This document shows positions 53,837 through 60,811 of a DNA stretch of 64,000 bases, piece after piece. A program made the position numbers and the translations under genes. Within the stretch, counting starts at the first letter, position 1; each line of letters begins with the position of its first letter. The stretch is from an uncultured Actinomycetes bacterium (GTDB lineage: Bacteria; Actinomycetota; Actinomycetes; Nanopelagicales; Nanopelagicaceae). Location of the stretch: positions 1 to 64,000 of the forward strand of contig CAIPAI010000044.1 in the NCBI GenBank assembly GCA_903863015.1, read 5' to 3'. A model generated the notes under the pieces. That model ran no database searches and was not told where the DNA came from. It saw only the letters and a program-made list of their open reading frames with translations.

Positions 53837-54513
53837 GATCTACGTCCTACGAATCCCAGAGTTACGGCGACGCAGCGACCGATGAGAAGCGCAAAGAGCG
53901 CGGTGCCGAGTCCCACATTCTTTCCTAATCCGAGACTGCCATCTCTGGGCATTCCGCTAAGCAACCATCCAAGAATCACGACGGTAACTTCAACAACTAG
54001 CCGTGCTCTACCGACAGGTACTCCGAAACGTTTGTTCATTCCCGTCATCAGTCCGTCTCGTGGACCAGCCCCTAAACCACAGGTGAGATAGAGGGCGCTA
54101 GCAACAGCGATCGTAAGTATTCCGAGTACGACCATGAGAATTCTTATATAGAGATTCGATGGCTCCGGTATGACTGCAGTACCGACACCAATTGCTATAG
54201 AAATAACGACAGCGTTGCTAATGGTGCCTAGACCAGGCTTTTGGCGTAAAGGTATCCAGCAGATAACTGCAAAAAGGCTTAAAATAAATGTGGTGTAGGC
54301 AACAGAGAGACCTGTTACGTGTGTGACGCCAAGGGCGAAGACCACCCATGGGCCGGCTCCCAAAGTGGCGTTGATGATAATCGCGTCCCCGGTTCCATAC
54401 AGATAAAGGCCGATGACGAGGATCAGATATGTGCGCGGTGAGCAGCGCCATTGCGACGGGGCCCGCCATGACGTGATGGGGACGCTTCTTGCACCTGTAA
54501 AGAATCGACGCAT
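53833..54513 (-). CDS. YczE/YitT-like integral membrane protein
   Basis: The 226-residue protein has about five membrane helices and the YczE features LYGTGDAIIINATLGAGPWVVF (about 40-61) and LYLTCGLGAGPRDGLMTGM (about 141-159), a repeated G-x-G-P pattern. B. subtilis YczE is needed for surfactin production by an unknown mechanism, and no transport substrate is established. It is coupled to the glycosylase by four bases and starts nine bases after ung. Function unknown. Confidence 0.78.
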   Translation of the reverse strand: MRRFFTGARSVPITSWRAPSQWRCSPRTYLILVIGLYLYGTGDAIIINATLGAGPWVVFALGVTHVTGLSVAYTTFILSLFAVICWIPLRQKPGLGTISNAVVISIAIGVGTAVIPEPSNLYIRILMVVLGILTIAVASALYLTCGLGAGPRDGLMTGMNKRFGVPVGRARLVVEVTVVILGWLLSGMPRDGSLGLGKNVGLGTALFALLIGRCVAVTLGFVGRRS

Positions 54514-54522
54514 TCGAGAAAC

Positions 54523-55203
54523 CTATCGCCAATCCACTGGTGCGCAGCCATTTTGCTTGAGCAATTCATTGCATTTGGAGAATGTGTGGCTCCCAATGAA
54601 GCCGCGATAGGCAGAGAGCGGGCTGGGGTGAGAAGCGAGTAACACACGGGCAGGATCAAATATGTCTGCGAGTGATTGTGCATCTTTACCCCAAAGCAAG
54701 GCTACGAAATGGTGGTTTTGGGAGATCAAGAATTCAATGGCGGATTGAGAGAACTCCTCCCACCCTTGCTTGCGGTGGGCTCCAGGAGACCTCTCCTCTA
54801 CCGAAAGTACGCGATTAAGGAGTAGAACGCCTTGATTACGCCAGGACTTCAGGGTGGCATCTACCTGAGTGATGGAGCCGATGTCAGTAGCGACTTCCTT
54901 GAAGATATTACGCAGAGAAGCGGGCAGCGGCCGCACATTTGGTAGCGTCGCAAATGCGTAACCAATTGCATGTCCTGGTGTGGGATAGGGATCTTGACCA
55001 AGGATGAGAACTCGCACATCCTCCACTGACATTTCAAAGGCTCGAAGAACAAACTCTCGATGAGGGGATTGCACTTTGCCATTCGCGCTCTCCTTCTCGA
55101 GAAAATTGCCGATACGTTCAAGCTCGTGACGTTGCGCTTCGAAGAAAGGCTTCCAGGTTTCGTGAACCGCACCATCAAGAATGAACATGATTGGTAAATT
55201 CAT
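54523..55203 (-). CDS. ung: uracil-DNA glycosylase
   Basis: Ung removes uracil from DNA. The 226-residue protein has the catalytic water-activating motif ILGQDPYPTPGHAIGYAF (about 66-83), LLLNRVLSV, the GWEEFS segment and the leucine-loop ASHPSPLSAYRGF (about 189-201). The frame extends upstream to 55296 but that part lies in the methyltransferase gene. ATG 55203 is taken; ATG 55188 (MFILDGAVHETW) is an alternative. It overlaps the methyltransferase end by 29 bases. Confidence 0.93.
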   Translation of the reverse strand: MNLPIMFILDGAVHETWKPFFEAQRHELERIGNFLEKESANGKVQSPHREFVLRAFEMSVEDVRVLILGQDPYPTPGHAIGYAFATLPNVRPLPASLRNIFKEVATDIGSITQVDATLKSWRNQGVLLLNRVLSVEERSPGAHRKQGWEEFSQSAIEFLISQNHHFVALLWGKDAQSLADIFDPARVLLASHPSPLSAYRGFIGSHTFSKCNELLKQNGCAPVDWR

Positions 55204-55972
55204 AGAGGGCGACAGCAGCGGCTGCGGAGACGTTAAGAGAGTCGATGCCGGCGGCCATGGGAATCCGCAGTTCCTGTGTGGCAATCCCATGTGCATCTGC
55301 AGAGAGTCCGTCCCCTTCAGTTCCCAGGATGAGCGCGCTTCGCTCCCCCGGACTCCAAGTGCGGATACTGCGGGCCTCTGGTCGCGGCGTGAGGGCTAGG
55401 ACATCGTATTTTGACTCTGCGAGCCCCACCGCCAAGGCAGCGTGATCTGCAAAACGGGCCCACTTGCTACTAAAGACCGTCCCCATTGATGTTCTTATAG
55501 AGCGCCTGTAAAGCGGATCGGCGCAATGGTTATCGAGCAAAATACCATCCACGCCAAAAGCGGCAGCGCTGCGAATGATGGCACCGACGTTCGTGTGATT
55601 TACCAATCCTTCAAGAATCAATAGAGTGCGCGAAGTACGAATAAGGTCTAGGTAATTGAGCGGATCGGGGCGATGGAAGCTCGCCAATGCGCCACGGTGC
55701 ACGATATATCCGGTGACGCTATTTAGCTCAGATTGCGATCCGACGATAATCGGTACGTCAGAGGCGAAGTCCGGGAGAGAAGAAATCCATTTCTCTTCGC
55801 ACAAGACTGCTCGAGGACGAGCCCCTGAAGCAAAAGCGCGATCAATTGTGATTGCCCCCTCTGCGATGAATAGTCCACCAGAAGGCTCAGCGCGTGTTCG
55901 CAGAACAACATCTGTTAACGCCGCGAAATCATCTAATAAGTCGGGGGAAGCGTCGTGGAATGAGAGTTTCAT
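55175..55972 (-). CDS. SpoU/TrmH-family RNA methyltransferase
   Basis: The 265-residue protein has an N-terminal RNA-binding substrate domain and a C-terminal SPOUT domain with knot motifs: LILEGLVNHTNVGAIIRSAA (about 119-138), ALILGTEGDGLSA (about 220-232) and RIPMAAGIDSLNVSAAAAVALYE (about 240-262). It is a 2'-O-ribose methyltransferase of tRNA or rRNA; the target site is unknown. ATG 55972 overlaps the TSUP gene stop as ATGA, so the upstream 48 residues of the longer frame are not coding. Confidence 0.88.
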   Translation of the reverse strand: MKLSFHDASPDLLDDFAALTDVVLRTRAEPSGGLFIAEGAITIDRAFASGARPRAVLCEEKWISSLPDFASDVPIIVGSQSELNSVTGYIVHRGALASFHRPDPLNYLDLIRTSRTLLILEGLVNHTNVGAIIRSAAAFGVDGILLDNHCADPLYRRSIRTSMGTVFSSKWARFADHAALAVGLAESKYDVLALTPRPEARSIRTWSPGERSALILGTEGDGLSADAHGIATQELRIPMAAGIDSLNVSAAAAVALYEFTNHVHS

Positions 55973-56724
55973 GCCGTAAATAGCCTGTAGCTTGCATACA
56001 AACCCGTTGCGGAAATAATCAAACGATATATCCACGAAGGAATGCCTCGACCAACACGTGAACCTACGAATGCACCGCAGTAGGAAGAGACTCCAATGAG
56101 TAGAACCGCTAGCCAATCAATCTGCCCTGAGAGGATAAAAACCAGGCCAGCGATGAGATTGGTGGCCCCGGCAAGGTAATTCTTCATGGCGTTGGAACGC
56201 GCAACACTCTCATCGAGTAGTAATGAAAGTAGACCTATAAGAATGACTCCTTGGGCGGCGCCAAAATACCCACCGTATATTCCTGTAAGCAGAACCGTGA
56301 CCCTAATTCCGACGCCGATGGCGACTTGGTCTGGCTTCTTTCGTAGCGATGAAACGATTGGCGCAACGATATTGAGCGCAACACCTGTAAGAACCAACCA
56401 CGGAACGACTGATCCGAAGATGCGTTCTGGAAGCAGCAGCAGTCCGAGCGCACCTATCAATGCACCGGCGATAGAAAATGGCATCAACGTGCGAATCTGA
56501 TGTCGATCCCCCGCCAAAGAATGTCGTGACCCACGCATGGCAGCAAAGGCACCAGGTACGAGTCCTACGTTGTTTGATGTATTGGCCACTAATGGTGGGA
56601 GCCCAGCGGCGAGTAAGGCAGGGAAGGTGATCAGAGTGCCACTGCCAACAATTGAATTGATGAAGCCCGCCGCGAAACCAGCGATGAGAATAATGGAGAC
56701 AGTATGGGAACTAAGTTCTAGCAC
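55969..56724 (-). CDS. TSUP (TauE/SafE) family permease
   Basis: The 251-residue protein has seven to eight membrane helices and the TSUP features GFAAGFINSIVGSGTLITFPAL (about 15-36) and GAAQGVILIG (about 154-163). Such permeases move sulfite, sulfonates or organic anions. No sulfur-metabolism gene is nearby, so the substrate is undefined. It overlaps the ABC ATPase gene by 14 bases and the methyltransferase gene by four. Confidence 0.85.
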   Translation of the reverse strand: MLELSSHTVSIILIAGFAAGFINSIVGSGTLITFPALLAAGLPPLVANTSNNVGLVPGAFAAMRGSRHSLAGDRHQIRTLMPFSIAGALIGALGLLLLPERIFGSVVPWLVLTGVALNIVAPIVSSLRKKPDQVAIGVGIRVTVLLTGIYGGYFGAAQGVILIGLLSLLLDESVARSNAMKNYLAGATNLIAGLVFILSGQIDWLAVLLIGVSSYCGAFVGSRVGRGIPSWIYRLIISATGLYASYRLFTA

Positions 56725-57487
56725 TCCAACGCCCTTCTTCGTGGGCTACCTTGATATTCATTCCAAAAGCGAATGACACTGTCACGCTAGTGATTACCTC
56801 TTCAATGGGACCGGCAGTCATCACCTCTCCATCTTTAAGAATGACGGCGTGTGTTGTTCCTATGGGGATCTCTTCTAGGTGATGCGTGACCATCACAGTG
56901 GCAGGTGAGAGTGGATCAAGGGCAATGATCGCTAATTGCAGGAGCATCGATTCACGGGCGCCGATATCCATTCCTGCGGCAGGTTCGTCAAGAAGCAAAA
57001 GTTCTGGATTGGGCATTAACGCGCGTGCCAATTGCACTCGCTTCTTCTCACCCTCACTGAGTGTGCCAAAAACACGCTCTGAAAGATGGTCCACTTCCAT
57101 CAAATGCAGGAGTGAGTGCGCGCGTGCGACATCTTCATCCGCATATTCCTCGCGCCAACGACCAGTGAAACCCCAGGCCGCAGTGAGGGCGATATCAATG
57201 ACCTTCTCGCCCTCTTCAAATTGATCTAAGAGAGCAGCGGAAGTGAGCCCAATTCGGGGTCGAAGTTCAAAGACATCAACCGCTCCCAATCGTTCGTCCA
57301 GAATCTCGACAGATCCGACGGTGGGAAATAATTGGGTAGCCAAGATTCTCAGCAATGTGGTCTTGCCGGCGCCATTCGGTCCGATAATTACCCAGCGCTG
57401 GCCTTCGGCGACCTCGAAATTGACGTCTTTAAGAATCCAGGATTGGCCTTTGCGCACTCCTACTCCAGCAAGACGCGCGATCGACAT
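56711..57487 (-). CDS. ABC transporter-type ATP-binding protein
   Basis: The 258-residue ATPase has Walker A IIGPNGAGKTTLLRIL (about 34-49), signature LSEGEKKRVQLARAL (about 138-152) and Walker B LLLLDEPAAGMD (about 158-169), plus the H-loop VTHHLEEIP. No permease of the ABC type adjoins it, so it may be a soluble ABC protein of the YhaQ/ModF-like kind. ATG 57487 is chosen over ATG 57493 because the -10 TAGGTT (57494-57499, minus) is then exactly six bases upstream. It leads a six-gene operon. Confidence 0.86.
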   Translation of the reverse strand: MSIARLAGVGVRKGQSWILKDVNFEVAEGQRWVIIGPNGAGKTTLLRILATQLFPTVGSVEILDERLGAVDVFELRPRIGLTSAALLDQFEEGEKVIDIALTAAWGFTGRWREEYADEDVARAHSLLHLMEVDHLSERVFGTLSEGEKKRVQLARALMPNPELLLLDEPAAGMDIGARESMLLQLAIIALDPLSPATVMVTHHLEEIPIGTTHAVILKDGEVMTAGPIEEVITSVTVSFAFGMNIKVAHEEGRWSART

Positions 57488-57520
57488 GCGCATAACCTAC
57501 CGGTTTCATACCCTTGCCTT
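57488..57520. promoter_or_regulatory. divergent leaderless promoters of the ABC ATPase and a hypothetical gene
   Basis: TAGGTT at 57494-57499 (minus) is six bases from ATG 57487. TACCCT at 57509-57514 (plus) is six bases from GTG 57521. With only 33 bases between the starts, the two polymerase sites must interfere. Confidence 0.62.
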
Positions 57521-58147
57521 GTGGAGATTCTGCCTAGGAACGTGTTACTTGCCTCATGGATCAATGCCATTCGAGGAGGTCGGACCGGCTTTGACGATCT
57601 CTATCAAGTCCTCGGCACCTTCGATCGCTTGGGAGCTCTGCCCGCTCACGAAGCAATGGGTCTGGCACATGCCTTCTTTGTAGGTCATCAAGAACTTCTG
57701 CAGGTGGGCGTAGAGACGTGGCTCTCGGTCGATGACGGCATCTGGGAGCCAAGTTCGCTCCGCGCACCCGAGATGCACACACACTCGCTCAAGGAGGCCG
57801 CTCGCCTCTTAACAACATCCATAGATGAAGCACTCGAACTGATAGCACCGATCGAAAGTGCGAGCGATAGAGGTGCGCCCATCAGAGCAAATATCCGCCA
57901 GACGCTCTCTGACGTGTTGGGCAGAGCAAAGAGGGTCTTGCCGCCGACGGTGTGGCAGAACTCAGCGCTCATCGAACGTAGCCTCACGGTGCTTGTCGTT
58001 TCAGCGGTAGCTACTATGGATAACGGTGGCGCGGTGACTGCCAACGAAATCAATCTGCGAAATGGAGAGATCAATCGTCTCCGAGTGGCGGCGCGTGAGG
58101 CGCTTATTCTGGGAACGGAAGCGTGGTGCGCCCGGCCTATCCCCTAA
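57521..58147 (+). CDS. conserved hypothetical protein upstream of serB
   Basis: This 208-residue soluble protein begins with GTG 57521 (MEILPRNVLLASWINAIRGG), six bases after TACCCT; a longer frame to 57332 lies inside the ABC gene. It is largely helical, with LGTFDRLGALPAHEAMGLAHAFF (about 31-53), a histidine-bearing HTHSLKEAARLL and a C-terminal ALILGTEAWCARPIP. I do not recognise a domain. Its TAA stop is also the first three bases of the serB -10. Its place between an ABC ATPase and serB appears conserved in Actinobacteria, but that is from memory. Confidence 0.72.
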   Translation: MEILPRNVLLASWINAIRGGRTGFDDLYQVLGTFDRLGALPAHEAMGLAHAFFVGHQELLQVGVETWLSVDDGIWEPSSLRAPEMHTHSLKEAARLLTTSIDEALELIAPIESASDRGAPIRANIRQTLSDVLGRAKRVLPPTVWQNSALIERSLTVLVVSAVATMDNGGAVTANEINLRNGEINRLRVAAREALILGTEAWCARPIP

Positions 58148-58150
58148 GAT
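58145..58150 (+). promoter_or_regulatory. -10 hexamer for leaderless serB, overlapping the upstream stop
   Basis: TAAGAT is followed by six bases and GTG 58157. TAA of the hexamer is the stop codon of the upstream hypothetical gene. Confidence 0.58.
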
Positions 58151-58156
58151 GTCACT

Positions 58157-59329
58157 GTGCGTACGGTCCTCTTCTCCTTCAGTGGCGCGGACCGAAGTGG
58201 AATCACTTCTAAGATTTTTAACGCACTTGCAGAGTTTGATGTGACAGTCTTGGACGTCGGTCAGGTAGTCCTTCGCGGCAGATTGACGGTGGGAGTGCTC
58301 ATCTCTGCGCCGCTTGGAGAGATGGAAGTCGCTCTGCGACACCGGTTGACAGTACTGACGGGCGAGCTTGGACTCGAACTATTTGTGCAAGCCGGCGAAG
58401 GCGACAGCGCGCAACCCGAGGTTGGCGTACATCTCACACTCATGGGAATGCCATTACGCCCCCAGGCTGTTGCCAGTATTACTGAGGTGATATTTAACCT
58501 CTCGGGGAATATAGAACGAATAGCCCGGGTATCTGACTATCCCGTGGTCGCGATCGAATTCTTTGTAAGCGGCGTAGATATCGCCACCATCAAGACGCTC
58601 TTAGCACCTGTAGCTAAAGAGAACGGCGTAGATATTGCTGTTCAACGTGGTGGGCAAGCAAGGCACTCAAAGCGCCTCGTAATGTTGGATGTGGATTCCA
58701 CTCTCATTCAGAACGAAGTAATTGAACTGCTGGCAGATAGAGCCGGGTCGGGAGTCCTAGTAAAGGAAATAACTGCTCGCGCCATGAATGGTGAAATCGA
58801 TTTTGCTGAAGCATTACGCGAGCGGGTAGCGACGCTTGCCGGACTTACACAAGAAGATATCGATGAAGTACAACGCACTATTGCCCTGACACCCGGTGCT
58901 CGAACGCTTGTTGAAACCTTGCACCGTCTAGGGATCCACGTGGGCTTAGTTTCCGGCGGGTTTATCGAGGTAGTTGCACCATTGGCGCACTCGCTCGGAA
59001 TCAAATTTGTCCGAGCTAATTCACTTGAAATGATCGATGGGGTTCTCACAGGAAAGGTACTCGGACCGATCATTGACCGAGCAGCCAAGGCCCAAGCGTT
59101 AAGGGAGTACGCCGACTCTCTGTCGATTCCACTTGATCAAACCGTGGCAATTGGAGACGGAGCTAACGACCTCGACATGATTGCAGCCGCAGGGCTCGGA
59201 GTAGCCTTCAACGCAAAGCCTCTTGTTGCCAACGCCGCTGACGCATCCATTACTGCGCCCTATCTAGATAGCGTGCTCTTTCTCCTGGGCATAACGCGTG
59301 GAGAGATTACTTCTTACCGGGGCGCCTAA
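58157..59329 (+). CDS. serB: phosphoserine phosphatase with N-terminal ACT domains
   Basis: SerB removes phosphate from phosphoserine in serine synthesis. The 390-residue protein has two ACT domains (about 1-75 and 92-165) that can bind amino acids, then the HAD domain with LDVDSTLIQNE (about 176-186), LVSGGFIEV (about 264-272) and VAIGDGANDLDMIAAAG (about 330-346). Length is like mycobacterial SerB2. GTG 58157 is supported by the -10 six bases upstream. Its last 23 bases overlap the convergent nitrilase-like gene. Serine made here can feed the glycine cleavage system upstream. Confidence 0.93.
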   Translation: MRTVLFSFSGADRSGITSKIFNALAEFDVTVLDVGQVVLRGRLTVGVLISAPLGEMEVALRHRLTVLTGELGLELFVQAGEGDSAQPEVGVHLTLMGMPLRPQAVASITEVIFNLSGNIERIARVSDYPVVAIEFFVSGVDIATIKTLLAPVAKENGVDIAVQRGGQARHSKRLVMLDVDSTLIQNEVIELLADRAGSGVLVKEITARAMNGEIDFAEALRERVATLAGLTQEDIDEVQRTIALTPGARTLVETLHRLGIHVGLVSGGFIEVVAPLAHSLGIKFVRANSLEMIDGVLTGKVLGPIIDRAAKAQALREYADSLSIPLDQTVAIGDGANDLDMIAAAGLGVAFNAKPLVANAADASITAPYLDSVLFLLGITRGEITSYRGA

Positions 59330-60221
59330 ATTTAAATGACGTGCCGGCAGGTCCCTTAAGTAGATCGCTGTAATTTGCAAGCAAATCAAGATTTCTATCT
59401 GCAAGATGATCAAAGGGTTGCCCGACACTCGATCCAGGAGTGAGCGAAGCCATCGCTTTGTCGGGATCGAGCACTGCGCTGACCCAACATTCGTGTGAAG
59501 CGGCTCTGGCAATGACTTCTGCAATCGGCGTAACGATCATGGAATTGCCAAAGTAGAGCGTTCCCGCTGGGTCAATCCCCACGGCATTGGCTCCCACCAT
59601 AAATACGTGGTTGTCGTAAGCGCGTGCACGATTAGTGAGCTCCCAAATATCTGCAGAGCGGAGTAGTGCCGAGGGTCGCGCAATGATCTCTGCGCCTTGA
59701 ATCGCTTGGATCCTACTGAGCTCTGGGAAGTCACCATCGAAACAGATGACCATTCCAATCTTTCCTAGTTCGGTATCCACAACGCACACCTCGTTGCCCG
59801 GAACAACCCAACCTCCCTGGCTTAACATTTCAGCGCAGAAAGGGTGCGTCTTGCGATAAACACCTGCGATCTCACCACTGGGCAGAATGATCATCGACGA
59901 GTTGTATACGATCCCGCGCTCCTCGCCACGTTCATAAGTAGCGTGCACAATATGCACACCGAGTCGCTTGGCAACCTCTTGTATAGGAGCAGTCAGCTTC
60001 CCTGGAAAAACATCTATTAAGTCCCACAGTTCTTCTGGGCTACAACCAGGTGAAAAACCTGTCGTGACCGTTTCTGGAAGCACAACAAGTGAGGCCCCGG
60101 TCTCTGCCACACACTTTTCAATAAACGACACCGCTTTGTGGAGATTGCCTGAGATTGCGGCAGAAGAGAGCGGTCCTGGAAGAGGAGCGATCTGAATGGC
60201 AGCAGCAGTGAAAGCCTTCAT
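59307..60221 (-). CDS. carbon-nitrogen hydrolase (nitrilase superfamily)
   Basis: The 304-residue protein has the Glu-Lys-Cys triad of the nitrilase fold: VVLPETVTTGFSPG (Glu about 53), GVYRKTHPFCAEM (Lys about 120) and GMVICFDGDFPELSR (Cys about 155). It should hydrolyse an amide or nitrile; the substrate is unknown. ATG 60221 overlaps the coxG-like stop as ATGA, so it is part of the molybdenum-hydroxylase operon. That link hints at a nitrogen-containing substrate such as a heterocycle or amide. The overlap with serB is 23 bases. Confidence 0.87.
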   Translation of the reverse strand: MKAFTAAAIQIAPLPGPLSSAAISGNLHKAVSFIEKCVAETGASLVVLPETVTTGFSPGCSPEELWDLIDVFPGKLTAPIQEVAKRLGVHIVHATYERGEERGIVYNSSMIILPSGEIAGVYRKTHPFCAEMLSQGGWVVPGNEVCVVDTELGKIGMVICFDGDFPELSRIQAIQGAEIIARPSALLRSADIWELTNRARAYDNHVFMVGANAVGIDPAGTLYFGNSMIVTPIAEVIARAASHECWVSAVLDPDKAMASLTPGSSVGQPFDHLADRNLDLLANYSDLLKGPAGTSFKFRRPGKK

Positions 60222-60811
60222 CGGGTGATGAGCCATCCTAAAAGCACTCCCGTAAGAGCGATCGCGCCGCCAGCAAGGAGCGATGAAACCTGAGAGGCCG
60301 ATCGAACCAACGGCTCCTTACGGATACTTACAACGCCGGTTTCGCCATGTTGCAACACGGCTGCTCCACGTCGATCACCGGAAAGGTGACGATTTACTGC
60401 TGCAAAGAACTCGCTCGCGGTCTTTTTAGAAACTCCGCTGAGAACCCGCTGCCCGACACCACCTATGACGCCACCCACCACCGCGTCGGCCTCATAGGTG
60501 AGCGCGCAACCTTCCGCGCTCTCAGCAAGGGTTACCTTCACATCTGCTTGAACCGTACCCGGCCCACCCGACCCACTGGCCTTCAAAGTGAATGAATGCG
60601 GAGCATTCTGATCGGCTAATTCGACGACTCCGTTATAAGTACCTTTGATAGAGGCTACGCCGGCGGTGATTGTCATCGCATAAGTCGAAGGACCAGTTTG
60701 CTCAAGTGCCTGGCAGCCGGGAATGGTCACCAAAAGAACCGCTGGATTGTTAAGAGCTGCAAATACCTCAGATGGAGAATGATCTAGCGAATAACTTCCA
60801 ATGATTTTCAT
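60218..60811 (-). CDS. coxG: CoxG-like SRPBCC membrane-anchored protein
   Basis: The 197-residue protein is a START/SRPBCC-fold relative of CoxG: SYSLDHSPSEVFAALNNP (about 6-23), then IPGCQALEQ and SIKGTYNG (about 55-62), with a C-terminal membrane helix (LLAGGAIALTGVLLGWLITR, about 178-197). CoxG anchors CO dehydrogenase to the membrane in Oligotropha. ATG 60811 overlaps the large-subunit stop as ATGA. It probably recruits the molybdenum enzyme to the membrane for electron transfer. Confidence 0.86.
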   Translation of the reverse strand: MKIIGSYSLDHSPSEVFAALNNPAVLLVTIPGCQALEQTGPSTYAMTITAGVASIKGTYNGVVELADQNAPHSFTLKASGSGGPGTVQADVKVTLAESAEGCALTYEADAVVGGVIGGVGQRVLSGVSKKTASEFFAAVNRHLSGDRRGAAVLQHGETGVVSIRKEPLVRSASQVSSLLAGGAIALTGVLLGWLITR

